This document shows, piece by piece, positions 23,791 to 36,361 of a stretch of DNA of 64,000 bases. The DNA is from Tillus elongatus. Its lineage: Eukaryota > Arthropoda > Insecta > Coleoptera > Cleridae. Position numbers and translations under genes: made by a program. Positions within the stretch are counted from its first letter, which is position 1; each line of letters begins with the position of its first letter. The notes beneath the pieces were generated by a model. It did no database searches. It saw nothing but the letters and a program-made list of their open reading frames with translations, and was not told the DNA's origin. The DNA is taken from assembly GCA_964006375.1 (NCBI GenBank), contig OZ023265.1, positions 152,665,047 through 152,729,046 on the forward strand. Direction: 5' to 3'.

Positions 23791-24540
23791 GGTCTGTTCT
23801 GAATTAATTATTTCTTTGCACTTTTGAAAAAGGTAATCCAGATCCCTTGTCTAAGTGATGTTATTTAGCTACTGACATCGCTTTCAGTCTGTAATAAGCA
23901 CAAGTAACAAATTTTTGTAGCTAATCATTTTCAAGTTAGTTGAAAAAGTTAGGGGGCCCCTGAAAATCTCGATAAGGGTGCATCTTGGTATATACGTAAT
24001 TTTGTTAATTTTTGCCCAAACTTTTAGGACACCGGTATATTAATATGCAGGTTGACTGGTAAATGACAATAAATGAATGCACATCACTGTATGGATGATA
24101 TGCTAAGCTCATTAGATATGGGGATATTTTATATTTTGCAATTTTTATATTTGCCATAAGCTACTACTAAAATCTATCTGAGTTGATATTCAAACTAAGA
24201 AATAAAACTGAATAAAAGCCTGAACAAATTCATTTTATCCTAAAGGTTAGTAGGAGCGAAGGCCAATTTCTGAAAACTTATAGAAAGTAAGACATCCCGA
24301 GATCTAGTAGACTTTCCATGGTAAATTATATAGCTAAATTTGTTGCAAATAAGGTACGTCACCATTCCAAAGAAATGCGGCCACCTACAGTCACCCTGTA
24401 TATTAAAGTATGTTGAGTTTTATAGTTATATTAAACTAAGAAGTAATATTAATAATTTATTAGGCTTGCTTTCTTATATACTTCTTTACTTTTCTGTATA
24501 CACTATTATTTGAAGTGTGTGTGTGTGTTTTGTTTCTTTA
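23791..24540. other. no gene recognised
   Basis: AT-rich sequence. CAGTCACCCTGTATATTA near 24389 resembles the terminus of an insect DNA element, but no partner end was found. A short (GT)n lies near 24520. Confidence 0.35.
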
Positions 24541-24875
24541 ACGTCGGCCTATTTCCGCGACTATGGCCAATCACCGACGCCAGGGAGCAGTTTCACCTCA
24601 CTATCCCGGAAATTTTGCCGAACTCCTGCCTTTCTGTAAGGAGGGTGGGGATCTTTAACGTGCCCAACATCGCATGGACACGGGACCGACGGCTTTACGC
24701 CCCCTCCGAAGGGCGGAATGTGCAGACATTCAACTTGCTCAAATACAATGCCAGAACCTCGGTTGATGTTAATGTTACAGTTTGTACTGAAAAAGTGAAA
24801 GGAGTACCCTGGGATCGAACCCAGTACCCTTCGGTTCAGAGGCACACGTTCTTACCCCTGAACCACCGAGGTTCT
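24541..24875 (-). repeat. tRNA-derived SINE, full-length-looking copy
   Basis: Minus-strand head: GAACCTCGGTGGTTCAGGGG (A-box region), then GGGTTCGATCCC (B box) about 50 bases on, forming an internal RNA polymerase III promoter. The body carries GTCGGTCCCGTG and GGGCACGTTAAAGATCCCC, and the tail TGGCGTCGGTGATTGGCCAT. It lacks tRNA clover-leaf integrity, so it is not a real tRNA. Copies lie at 19.9, 53.3 and 60.5 kb. Confidence 0.8.
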
Positions 24876-26114
24876 TATTATTTGAAGTAAACCCTGTCTT
24901 GAATTATATATTTATTTACGTAGTCACATTTCTATAGCGTAGGCCAAATAAGCAGTTTCCGCAGTGAATTAGAAAGAGGTACAAAAACATTATTTAACAT
25001 TTCAGACAAATCAACCTGATTGATGTCTTTCATTCTCTTTCTCGTATTTCAAAATAATTCGATCGACTAAGTAATATTTTGATTGTAAGTAACGTCGTAA
25101 ATGTGATCAAGAGGGCTTAGGTCTGAAGATCGAACCGACTGTTTTATGATGAGCGGAGGAAAATTTATAGAAAATGTAAATTAAAATAAAAAAATCCGCT
25201 TATAGAAACCTTAGTGTACTCGTAGTTAAAAAGCTGAGAGAAGAGAAAGCCGCATCACAATGTTCCCCTGCAGAAGTCCAAAGGAAGGAGAAACCCCCTA
25301 GAAACTGCCTCCACTCCCGACCCAGGACCTCACCCTCTGGTCTGACGCTCGTTTTTCTCAAAAATTTACCCCATAACTTTTGCTGGGGTGCATTGTAATG
25401 CGGTTTTGTGTTCCTTTATCCTTTTAGTTGAGAGAACGGTTATCTTTCGGCGCGTGGATTAGAGCGGTAATTTGAGAGCAAGTGGCGGTTGGTAGGGGTT
25501 TATTTTTTAGTTGGTTTTCTACAAGCTGTTGTTCACATTTTGCATTTATATTTTTGTTAAATTCTTTACCGCTCAGCACCCCTATTCGCTGCGGACACCG
25601 TAACTTTCGTAGTGATTGAAACCACATTTCTCTTGTCGTTCATGCATACGGGGGTGTTTCTAAGCATGTTTGTGAAGAAGTTTTTTAGAAAAAGGGTGCA
25701 AAATCCCACATATTTTAAAGAGTAAATCGTATCGTGAACAGATCAAAGCAGACCACATTGTATTTAAAATGCAATAATATGCAGTGCGTCATATAAAAGT
25801 ATCAAGTTACGCACTGCACGGCAGAAATGGAATACTCTGTATCAGTAATAATAATTTAATGTTTTTGCAAAGGAAAAATGTTTTCTTAATAATTATTTTT
25901 GAGTAGTCCAATAAATGTAAAAGGTTTTAGTAAAACGAGCAAGGAAAATAGAGAAACATCTTACAACATAGTTTTCCTTTCCATGTCCTGTAATATTCGG
26001 TGGCAACACTTTGTCTTCTATTTGCGGTACTTGCAATGTTATCACCCATTTTTTTCTTATGGCCATAAAGTTTTGGACGGGAAGGCGGGGGCTTCTGTCT
26101 CAAGATCGTAAACT

Positions 26115-26117
<3 letters not shown>
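24876..26117. other. no host gene; possible foldback MITE remnant
   Basis: CAGCACCCCTATTCGCTGCG at about 25573 matches the right arm of the foldback MITE family seen at 46.6-48.1 and 62.9-63.3 kb. The left arm is not clear. The rest is unclassified. Confidence 0.35.

Positions 26118-26170
<53 letters not shown>
26118..26170. repeat. (TA)n microsatellite
   Basis: About 53 bp of TA, with no recognisable TCR modules. Confidence 0.95.
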
Positions 26171-26174
<4 letters not shown>

Positions 26175-26832
26175 ATATGTTACACAAATAATATACTCGT
26201 TCTCGTAGTGTATTATCACGATACTCCACGGTAGTGCACTGCTGCGATTGCGATGAAAACACTGACCATGAGAACGCTGCAAAAATAAACTAACAACCTA
26301 TAGGTTGTAAACACTCGCCATATCTCGGACAGTGTGGGTATGCCTCGCTCCATTAAATCTCAATTCGCGTTTTCGCCTTGCTTCCTGATTATCGTAGTTA
26401 ATTCCGTGTCGTATATAACTTTAAAGTCAAAGAATAAATTCATCAAAATTGTTAGGTGATGATTTTATTGGTCGTTTTTAAGTATGGCAGTAAATAAGCT
26501 GAGAACAAACATTTGTTGTTTGTTTTTAAAATAATCTTATCAACACAGTTTCGATTATTTTTCTCAGGTTAATAAGTAGGTATTTTATTAAAAAGACTAG
26601 TGTGCCTATAAACTCTAAAATAAATTTAATATTTAAAGAGTGGCCTTATTGATTTTGATGACATAGGTATGTCAGAAATGTTGTCAGATTTAGAATTTGG
26701 ACTTAGTTGATACCAAGTGTTTTTTTTAATAGAGCACTGTATATTTTTACACAATTGAAAAAAAAAATAAACAAATTTCAAAGCATTCAGTGTGTCATGT
26801 TTTTAAGAGAAATAACACAAATATGTAATAAT

Positions 26833-28176
26833 CAGGGATCGGATTTATATGCAAACTTTTTTTGGTGAAATATGCGCATATATATGCAGGAAATTTGAAA
26901 AAAAATATGCACCAACTTGAACAAAATATGCACAAAAATATCGATATATGCAATGCATAAATAATCATAATATACTAATAAAACAAGTTTTCGAAGGTCT
27001 AAGCTATTAATTTTATTCGCAATCAATACCACATAGGACCCTGATTATATTATTAATTAATTATTCATTGCCATTATTATTGCAATTATTACTGTTAACA
27101 GATATTATTGAGTGGCGCCTCTAAATTATCTATTTTGAAAGATTGCCTTCTCTCAGTTAGTAAGTTTTTATACGAAGAAAAACTTCGTTCTACGTCGACT
27201 GAGGTAATTGGAGCATATTTTCAGCTTGACCATATGGTAGGGTCTACATTGTTTAAATCGTCTGAAAAATCTCCATACAGAGCTTTTGCAATCTGCGTTA
27301 ACTTGGTAAAACCCTCATTTTTTGTGAGTGTTTATGATATTTTTTTTGTAATTTGCTTTATCAATAGTTTCTTCAAAATGTTTTATTAATTTAACTGATT
27401 CACTTAGCAAAACATTTTGCTCCTGAAATTTTTTTATAGTTTCTGTAACTATTTTATAATTACTGTTTATAAAACATAATTGCCGGCTCAATTTTGAGTC
27501 CTTTAATTTTTTTCCTTCTTTCACTGACGCACCTGCTTCATCTGCAAATTCAAGCATTACCTCCGTGATTTCTCTAAAATGTTCAAAATAAAATAAGGCA
27601 GCCACGATCCAGGTTCCCAATTGCGTGATTACAGGTCTAGGAGGTAATGGTACCCCAATCAGGACTTCTCTATATCTTTGAACCCTTAAAGGAACTTTGA
27701 CGAACACTTTTTTCATATTATTAATAAATTCATTGACTAAAGGAAATTGCTGTCTAGTTTCTTCTGCTACCCTGTTTAATCCGTGAGCCAGGCGCGTACA
27801 ATGAATTAAGTTGGGATAAAATATTTTAAAATAAATTCGAACTTTGACCATATATGAAGCAGCATCGGTAAGCAGTAATAAAACTTTATCAAGTAGTACA
27901 GCATTTGGTAAAAACAGGTTTGACAGACCCTCTTGAATAAATCTTGTTATAGTAATATTATTTGATTTTGTTAATTCTTTGACTGCAACTAAATAAGGTC
28001 TAGATGAAGAAATTTCAGTTAAGGTGCCTATCATTTAATTAGCAATATGTCTACCGCAAACATTTTGAGTTTCATCTACTACAACGTAACAAAAATTATT
28101 TTTAAGACTTTTTACTTCTGAAACAGTTTCTAAATAGCATTATTTAACCATATTTTTTCCCAAAGTACTTTCACCT
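26833..28176 (-). mobile_element. hAT transposon copy 2, truncated by a CR1 insertion
   Basis: The left end CAGGGATCGGATTTATATGC (26833) is a hAT-like terminus followed by the ATGCA-rich subterminal region common in this group. Transposase fragments run on the minus strand from about 27100 to 28160. The other terminus is not found past the CR1 tail at 28177, and no 8-bp duplication can be checked. Confidence 0.65.
27100..28034 (-). pseudogene. hAT transposase, nearly continuous C-terminal two-thirds
   Basis: The ORF at 27315-28034 reads LLLLTDAASYMVK, LIHCTRLAHGLNRVAEE, FPLVNEFINNMKKVFVK and QLGTWIVAALFYFEHF. These are the hAT catalytic-core blocks, including the Trp of the W-containing GTW motif. 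After a frameshift the C-terminus reads KYAPITSVDVERSFSSYKNL and RRQSFKIDNLE (27110-27220), the dimerisation motif. Stops and a frameshift make it inactive. The coding sense is opposite to the CR1 tail next to it. Confidence 0.8.
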
Positions 28177-28728
28177 TGCAAATACTTTTCACCAGCTAAT
28201 CTCTATACCTTATATACTTCACAAATAAGGCCAAACCTCGAATACTTATCCCACATCTGGGGTGCCGCTGCCGCTTCTACACTCGCTATCCTGGACTCCA
28301 TTCAGAAGAGAGCTATACGGCTCATCGGTGACCCTACCCTCACCCAAAGGCTGCCATCCCTTGCCCACCGACGTACCGTTGGTGACCTCTTTCTTTTTTA
28401 TAGATATCTGCATGGGCACTGCTCAGAGGAGCTTCCTTCCATAGTTCCTCCACCTGCTGCCTCCAACAGATCTACCAAGGGAACAGCGCGAATGCACCCT
28501 TTTACTGTCCAGGTCACCAGACATAGAACATCTTGTTATGCCCGCTCTTTTGTCCCGACGACTTCCAGGTTGTGGAATTCCTTGCAGGCACATGTTTTTC
28601 CTTCTCCTCCGAACCTCCAAACCTTCAAGTACAGAATTAACAAGTTGCCCCTTTCCTCCTTGTCGACACCCACGGCACGATAGTATTTAGGCTGTGAACC
28701 CTCGTGTGTGTTGTTGAAATATAAGAAA
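28177..28728 (+). mobile_element. CR1/L2-type LINE, 3' tail copy
   Basis: Begins at GCAAATACTTTTCACCAGC, equal to 16179 in the other copy, and continues through ASTLAILDSIQKRAIRLIGD, GDLFLFYRYLHGHCSEELPS and SRLWNSL to the 3' end GTTGTTGAAATATAAG. It keeps GAA where the other copy has a TAA stop and lacks the TC expansion. It is 5'-truncated at the junction with hAT copy 2. Confidence 0.75.
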
Positions 28729-29820
28729 ATGAAAACAACACAGCAACTATGTATTAAATAGAGCAGTTTATGAAGGCAAATTCATTAAAAAACAAGCCAT
28801 CGCTACATTTTCATCTTACCTCATAATGGCGTGTTGCCTTCTTATTACTTATCTGGATGTTGTCGACATACTATTCTTTATTTACTTAAAGGCTTGTTAA
28901 TAAGAGAACGTTTTAAGTCGTTGCAGGATCTTATAAAGGTTTTCTTACCTGAAAAATAAATCTTACCTACCAAGTGTCAAATCTGGGCAAAGCAGTAACA
29001 TTCACTGACTAACAAGACGGTGCAATCATTGACTACGACCTTGGTAAATCATGTCAAAGGTTATGACGTCATCTTATGTGGGTTGACTGGATGAATATTA
29101 TAAAGATACAATAATGAACTTGTGTAATACGTTACAAACTTCTCACCTGGAATATGTCGGAATTAAAAAAGAAAAGATAAAAAAAGCCGAGACACGTCGA
29201 ATTTGTTTTCAAGCGAGACACATGTTGGCGTAAGTTTTGATGTCTTGGAGGCTACCCCTTAGGCATCGGCGTAAAGTACCCTTAAATTCTAAATGGCACC
29301 CTGTGTTGAGTGACCTGATTTTAAAGCTCTCTCAGTTCTGTTAATGACCGCAAACGACTTTTTAAATGTTGATCTGGAAATAAATTCATCAATTAAAGAA
29401 TAAGACAAAATATCAATGAACGAAAGAATGTTACTTAAATGTTCAAATTGTTTTCTCACCACTTCCATACAATTATAAACTCTGCTCCACTCCCGAACGA
29501 CCATTTCCAAGCCTTTCGGGCGTTATCTGACGACTTTTTTTAAACAATTTCTCGCTAAAAATATTTTCTTTTGTGATTTTTCGTTTATCTCTTCATAAAA
29601 TGTATCAATTTAACTTTGTTACCTGTCTTACTTTAAACGAGACAAGTAAATATCTTGTAAAATCACCACAAACTCGTGAAAATTGTTTGTACAATTGCTG
29701 AAAGGGCTTAAATAATTAGCTTGTTCTACAAAAAATCACTTTAGCTTCATAGAAAATTGAGTTTCGGGGGTTTTTCTCAAAAGGAGTTAGAACACAAGAT
29801 TTTTTTTGATAATAGAGAGA
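28729..29820. other. no assignable gene
   Basis: A minus-strand ORF at 29289-29510 (73 codons, MEMVVREWSRVYNC...) has coding-like composition but no recognised domain. A pyrimidine-rich CAG lies upstream of it, though an in-frame TAA follows at once. It may be a decayed exon or chance. Confidence 0.25.
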
Positions 29821-29869
29821 TATGGATGGTAACACTTTCTTCGAGGTCTGTGTAAAGTATTACCTTTAC

Positions 29870-29950
29870 TAATATGCCGTATAATAATTGTGTACAATTC
29901 TTATGAAAATTCGCTACCATAACCCACTTGCTGCGTCCCGAAATTTTATT
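29870..29950 (-). repeat. TCR terminal fragment
   Basis: GAAAATTCGCTACCATAAC followed by the hairpin motif with one mutation (29922-29935). No TA core is attached. Confidence 0.6.
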
Positions 29951-30587
29951 GATAATTCGAAACGAGTGGCTTTGCTAAAATGTGAATTTTATTCAGACTT
30001 TTATTTACACACATTATATTTATTGAAGCATTTAATTGATCAAAGCAATAATGTAGTTTTTTTTTTGTTTGTTATAGGTGAGTCATCTGTTTATAGAAAT
30101 CACGAACAAAACTTCCGACTCTGGCAAAAACGTAAGTGTTAAAGTAGTTTTTGTTCTATAGGTCATAATATTTCCTCTAAACACGTAGTGGCGTATCTCA
30201 TATGTATCATTATCATTTTCCAGGAAAAGTATTTGAAGTTTTAGAGTGACTTTCCAAATCTTTTAGGGTAATACCTACGGCAATTATTAACATTTTTTCG
30301 TCGTAGACTATTGCTTCCGGCGCAGTCAATTGATTCTTAGCTAGTGCTTGCAATGCTACTCCTCTTAAATTATAAAACAACTTGAATGAGATACGTCACT
30401 TTGGAAGATTTTGTTTTTCACTTCAAGGTAAACAGGACCACTTACGACTTATATACATATATTATTTTAACTTGGGTATAAAAATAAATATAGCCCTCCA
30501 CCCTTAGATGGTACCTAAGGTGTTTCCAAAAAAAAATTATTTATAAAAACATAATATAAACGTCATAATAAAAACCAAACTAATTCT
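29951..30587. other. no feature recognised
   Basis: AT-rich, with no coding, repeat or transposon signal seen. Confidence 0.35.
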
Positions 30588-31790
30588 TAAAAGTCTGGAC
30601 ACAGCAAGTGCGTTATGGAAGTGAATTTTCATAAAAGTGTTTTTAATAGCAAATATTATGTCTTTCTAGTGCAAGCAGGCATCAATCTGGTTACCAGTAT
30701 AGCCTATATACTAGAAACAATGTACCATATTTTATCAAAATTACTTATTGTTGGAAAATATACAAAAAAAAATTCAAAAATAGACCTAGCGAACAAAACC
30801 TTAGGTTAATAGCAAAATTCGCTACCAAAACACACTTACAAAGTCTCGATTTTTTTTACAAACATGCATCATATTCGGTAAAAAATGCAAAAATGCAATA
30901 ATAAAAGGGTGTTTGAAAAAACAATTGTAGGCATCACCAACGACTTCTGGACCACTCTGTGGTTGTCAAAATATTTTTATAAGATGCAGCTTAAGACACC
31001 CTGTAATTAATGAACGTATACAATTTTTTCTCGTATCTTGTATAATAAGAATTATATTTAGCTTCACCGTAGAAATGGGTCACCCTGTATATATGTAAGC
31101 AGATAAAAACCGAAAGTAAACCCGGATATGGAGGGAGCCTAGTTTACGCTCATTTGAAGAAATCTTTTTAAAATTCAAAAGTCACGATCTCCTCATTAAC
31201 GATTTTTTTCTACGAAATTTAGCTAAAAGTTATAGGCCGTTCAACCAAAAACTTAACTAAACCTGCAGCCAAAGCATCAACTTAAGTAAACCTACTGCCA
31301 AGCATCAGAGAAAGGGTCTATTTGAAATGAATTTTCTGGGAAGATTTTATTAAAATGAAGGACAATGACGGTTTAAGCGGAAACTCAAGGGTTTGCAGAA
31401 CACTCTTCTTGCGACATTTTCTTTACGTAATTCGTATTTGTTTTAGGTTCTTTACCTAAATGTTGAGAATTTTGACCTTTCAAATCGCGAATTGACGTTT
31501 TGAGGAAAACCCCAACATTTTGTTTCTTTAAATGTCTATAACTTTTTTGTTGTTAACTACCAGATCTAAATTTTGGTACGTGGGTCACTATTTATAATAC
31601 AAACACCCGTACCAAATTTGGTTGCCCTTACTTTGTTATTCCCCACATAAAAATTGAAACTGACCCCGGATATGGGTTCTAGGGGTCCTAGTTTGCGCTC
31701 ATTTGAAGACATTTTTTTTTTAATTCAAAAGTCGTGATCTCCTCATTACTGAATTTTTTTTTACTAAAAATCGCTAAATACCTAGTCACG
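30588..31790 (-). repeat. TCR copy 5 (A type), without a TA core
   Basis: Module A starts with the hairpin motif (30599-30613, one change), and a decayed inverted hairpin follows near 30830. The A body comes next, then a 5' module containing GACCCCGGATATGGGTTC and GTGATCTCCTCATTACTG. The position of the TA core is empty, with CCCACATAAAAATTGAAAC joined directly. Confidence 0.65.
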
Positions 31791-31794
31791 TAAT

Positions 31795-31917
31795 CTGATC
31801 GGTTATTAGACATAAACTAGTGGACCTGTGCGGTGGTCGAAATTCGATACATTAGAGGTCAGCTCAGAACTGGTACGGACCGGGGGATTTCGACTGACTA
31901 ATTAAAACAAACCATTA
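31795..31917 (+). pseudogene. 28S rRNA gene fragment
   Basis: AGCTCAGAACTGGTACGGAC, then a GGGGGATTTCGACTG stretch and TAATTAAAACAAACCATT, match the highly conserved segment of eukaryotic large-subunit rRNA that lies a little upstream of the R2/R1 insertion sites. The upstream part GGACCTGTGCGGTGGTCGAA fits the same molecule. It is about 120 bp, slightly diverged, and wedged between two TCR copies, so it is a dispersed pseudogene and not part of an rDNA unit. Recognised from memory of conserved rRNA. Confidence 0.7.
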
Positions 31918-32312
<395 letters not shown>

Positions 32313-33258
32313 ATTCACATTATTATAAACAATCATGAAACTTAATCGTCGGTGTTTGGAAGACTCATAAATATTCCTGTATTGAGTGACTCTGTTAAAT
32401 GTCATAGAAGTGTTAGGTCCTAATACTTTTTTAGCTGGTTTGGTTCCTAATTCAGACAATGTAGCTTGATATACTTCAAATTTTGCTTATATCTTCAATT
32501 CTACTGTCCTATGGTTTTTTTGAAAATGACTAGTTTAAAAAATAATGTGTCTGGATTCAGCATGCTGACTATAATCTCCATGATATCACTGTATTTAGCA
32601 GCAACATCTTTGCTTCGTAAGATACACAAATCCTGGGACAATTTTTTGATATTATAAAAATCGTTGAATTCTAAGGGAATGAGTCATGGCTTTTTACGCC
32701 TAGCCAATTTAAAAATAATATGTAGTTGTCAGGGCACGAAGAGGTCTCCAGCATGTGAAACAGCATTAGATATGCAGCTACATACAGAATAGTCCTTATT
32801 TTGACTGCGGTAAGACTCGAAAAATGCAAAGCGATGGTTTCTATATTTCTGCTTTGCAGCACCATTAGAAATAAGATAGCTTCCACAAGAGAGTTTTATT
32901 TTGCCTGCCCTACCCGTTACTGTATAGTGAGATACTGTTCTTCACGAATAGGCGTAAATCGACATACGCCTATTTGTGAAGAACAAAATTTATTTGAACC
33001 GTGATACGTCAAGCAGGTAGTAAATAATCGTTAACATGTGCTGACCCCGGATACGACACTATGTGCTATCAACAGATAATGCAAAGTTTAGTGGGTACGC
33101 AAAGCATGACAATTTTTCATTTTTTTGAGATACGCCACAGCGTGTCTTGAGAGACGAATATATAATGTTTTAGACTAGACTAGATTAGCTTTAGGTGAAT
33201 GCTAGCCATTCGGCCTTTGCCATTGTGACATTCCGTCATTCTGACACAGCCATGCATA
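32313..33258 (-). other. unclassified, possibly decayed DNA transposon
   Basis: A minus-strand ORF at 32671-32886 (EAILFLMVLQSRNIETIALHF...) vaguely resembles the helix-turn-helix before DDE_Tnp_4-type domains, but this is weak. A strong hairpin lies at 32937-32986, described separately. Confidence 0.2.
32937..32986. repeat. 21-bp inverted repeat (hairpin)
   Basis: TGTTCTTCACGAATAGGCGTA pairs with TACGCCTATTTGTGAAGAACA with one mismatch across an 8-nt loop. Confidence 0.75.
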
Positions 33259-34551
33259 CGAGGTCTGGCTATGAAATAGCGAGACAGCGCGCGCAGATGG
33301 CGTCCCATGGGGGGAGGGGGGAAAGCGAATGCAGCGTTGGGTAGCTAGTGTCTACTATTCAAGTACAAAAACATTTTTTAGTCGCTGTAGTAGAATTATT
33401 TCTATAGTGGTTAGAAACGAACGTGTTTTTTTTTCGTGGCGATAACAATGTCTGACGAAAAACACGAGCCACGGATCAATGTGAAATTTCTCGTTAAATT
33501 AAAAAAAAACTCCGACTGAGTGCCATAATTTGTTAAAAGACGCCTATGGTGAGAATTCTCTATCTCGTGCGTGTGTTTTATAAAGGCCGAGAGAGCACCG
33601 AAGATGACCAACGTCCAGGTCGACCTGTCTCTATTTCAACTCCCAAAATAATGACCAAAATCAATGAAGCTGTGCGCGGAGATCGTCGTATGAGCATTCG
33701 GATGATTGCTGAGACTGTAAACGCCGAAAAAAAACTGTCAGAAAAATTTTTTACGAATTGAACATGAAGAAAATCTGTGCGAAGTTGGTTCCAAAAAATT
33801 TGGTCCCTGGCCAAAAGCTCATCTGTCAACAGATCTGCTCCGATTTTCTTGAGATCTTAGATGAAGAGCCTGGATTGATGTAAAACATCATCACTTGTGA
33901 TGAAACCTGGATGTTCCAATACGATGTAGAATCTAAGCGGCAGTCCATGCACTGGAAACTCCTGCATCGCCAAGAATGAAAAAAGCAACAATGACGAAAT
34001 CTAAATTTAAAGCAATGCTAATCGTTTTTTTTTTTCGACATCAACGGTATCGTGATGACTGAATGGGTTCCAAAGGGTCAACCTGTAAACCAAGCTTACT
34101 ATTTGAAAGTTTTGGCAACACTGCGAGAGCGAGTTCGTAAGAAACGGTCAAAGTTGTGGACAAAAAGTCGTGGATCCTGCACCAGGACAACGCAACAGCC
34201 CATAATGCGCAGTCGGTGAAGCGTTATTCAGCCGCTAAAGGTACTCCAGTCCTCTAACATGCGCCGTACTCGCCTGATTTAGCACCCTGTAACTTTTTCC
34301 TGTTTGCGAAGGTTAAGTCTGCCTTAAAAGGGACCGTTCGAGTCGATGGAAGAGGTGAAGCGAAAATCGGCGGAGCTCAGAATACTCTTACAAAAGAAGA
34401 CTTCCAGCATAGCTTTGACCAATGGAAAAAGCGAATGGAACGGTTTGTAGCGAGGGGAGGGGAGTACATTGAAGGGGTGCATTCCGTTGTAGAATAATTT
34501 TCAAAATAAAACTCTTTTTCATAAGCAGTCTCGTTATTTAATAGCACATCT
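33259..34551 (+). mobile_element. mariner transposon, 1.29 kb, bounded by TA
   Basis: Terminal inverted repeats share CTAT.AAATA.CGAGAC.GC at 33268-33290 and, inverted, near 34525-34545. TA lies on both outer sides (33257-33258 and 34552-34553), the mariner target duplication. The length is typical for mariner elements. Confidence 0.85.
33448..34497 (+). pseudogene. mariner transposase, inactivated
   Basis: Starts at MSDEKHEPRINVKFLVKLKK. A helix-turn-helix segment follows, reading RESTEDDQRPGRPVSISTPK and MTKINEAVRGDRRMSIRMIA. The catalytic triad boxes appear in three frames: CDETWMFQYD (about 33896), HQDNATAHN (about 34185) and YSPDLAPCNFFLF (about 34267), a DD34D arrangement. Several frameshifts and internal stops break the ORF. 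Coding span 1050 bp agrees with the usual transposase of about 345 residues. Confidence 0.85.
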
Positions 34552-34999
34552 TAGACACAGCATCCTTCGGGTACTTTTCAACCTTTGCTTAATGTTGTAT
34601 ATATTATGTAAACGATGTCATTTTATGAGGCAGTATGGGAATTCTATAATCAGGTAAAGTAAAACAACTCCTAGTAAAATTATTTTATTTGTAACATAAG
34701 ATCAAACTAATTTATAATTTTTTAAAAAAATTCTATTTGTATTATGAATATATATCTAATAACAATAATACTTGTATTTGTATAAGTTATTGCGATTTTC
34801 TTCCTCGTATTAGGTTTACAATTTGGTATTTAGAGCTTATATATATGTTTAGAAAATTTTCAGCCAAAAAAAGCAAATAAAATTCAGGTCTCTCTTTAGT
34901 TTTCGTAAGAAGAAAAATTCTGAAATCCGTTAATAAAATAGCAAAACCAACATAATACAATAAGTTTATTAGAGAACATTAGCTCAGATACATTACTTA

Positions 35000-35002
<3 letters not shown>
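34552..35002. other. no feature recognised
   Basis: AT-rich, with no coding signal. Confidence 0.35.
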
Positions 35003-35072
<70 letters not shown>

Positions 35073-36361
35073 TGTGACCCACTTGACTTGTTAATCTATT
35101 TTTGAGAAACTGTTAATTTTGGCGATACAAAAAGTTTGCCACGATTACTACTTACACGTGATAATATTTTAAACATGTCAGTAGCGTACGTTTTTAGGGG
35201 TCATCAAAAAGTAGATTTTTCAAAAAAGCTTATTAGCGAATTTTTAATTGGATTTTCAGTTACGGAATTGCAGAGAGCATTCCTTGAAACCCCTAAGAAT
35301 AAATTTTGAGTGATATTACATTACAGGTGTCTGAGATGCAAGTCTCAGAAAGTTGGTTATTGATTTTTTAACATCCCTGTGTTACATGAAATTGACGTTT
35401 TGTTGACATGAAACTTTGGTGGTCACTATAAATCGATAGGCTGAGTGATTGCCCTTTATTAACATTTGACTATATGTCAATAGTCATATGTCAGTAGCGT
35501 ACGTTTTTAGGGGACTTTAGAATATCGATTATTTGAAAAAAAAACTATTCCTTACATTTTTGTAATATTTATTTTAGACTAAACAATAACAAACATAAAT
35601 TTGAATGATACAGAAATGTTAGATAGCTGTGGCTTCTACCAAACCTGATATGGGAATTAGCAGGTATACGGGGATGTTGGGAAGTGAAAAAAAAAACCAA
35701 TGCATGTGACTTACATCCAAGATAACATGGATTGATGGGTAGGAGTTGCCAAGGCTACTCCTTACTTAAGATTTTCATAAAAATGTATGTTTATTATTGT
35801 TTAGTCCAAAATAGATATTGTTTTTTGTCAAAAATATAAGGAAGAATTTTTACAAATTAACAGTATTTAGAAGCCCCCTAAAAAGCTACGCTACTGACAC
35901 ATAATCAAATACTAATAAAGAGCAATCACTCACCTTATCGATTATCACTGACCACCAAAATTTCATGTTTATAAAACGTTAATTAACATGTTATCACAGT
36001 TTGTGGCTAATGGAGTTGCCTTCCGAGGCCATACAGTAATCATCACACACAACATGTAATCCACGGATGTCCAAAAATAAAAAAATCAATTTTTGGAGAC
36101 GTGCATCTCAAACACCGGTAGAGTGATATGGCTTAGAAAGTCTCATCAGGGGTCTCAAGGGGTGCTGTTTGTAATTCCGTAAGCGAAAATCCAATAAAAA
36201 ATCGCTAATAAGTTTTTTTTAAATCGACTTTTTGAGGCTCTCTAAAAACGTACGCTGCTGACATATTTCAAATGTTAATACGTGTAAATAGTAACATGGC
36301 TAACTTGAAGTTTATGAAAAGTTAAAAGTCGGGAGAGGGTGTTGCGATCTTAAGTGGGTCA

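Noticed and set aside
24809..24875. Possible tRNA gene (B box GGTTCGATCCC)
   Set aside because: The clover leaf cannot be completed and the same head recurs with the same body elsewhere, so it is a SINE.
28811..28880. First exon of TMEM272-like gene A at a minus-strand ATGAG|GTAAGA
   Set aside because: It would end in phase 2, while exon 2 requires phase 1, and longer readings contain stops.
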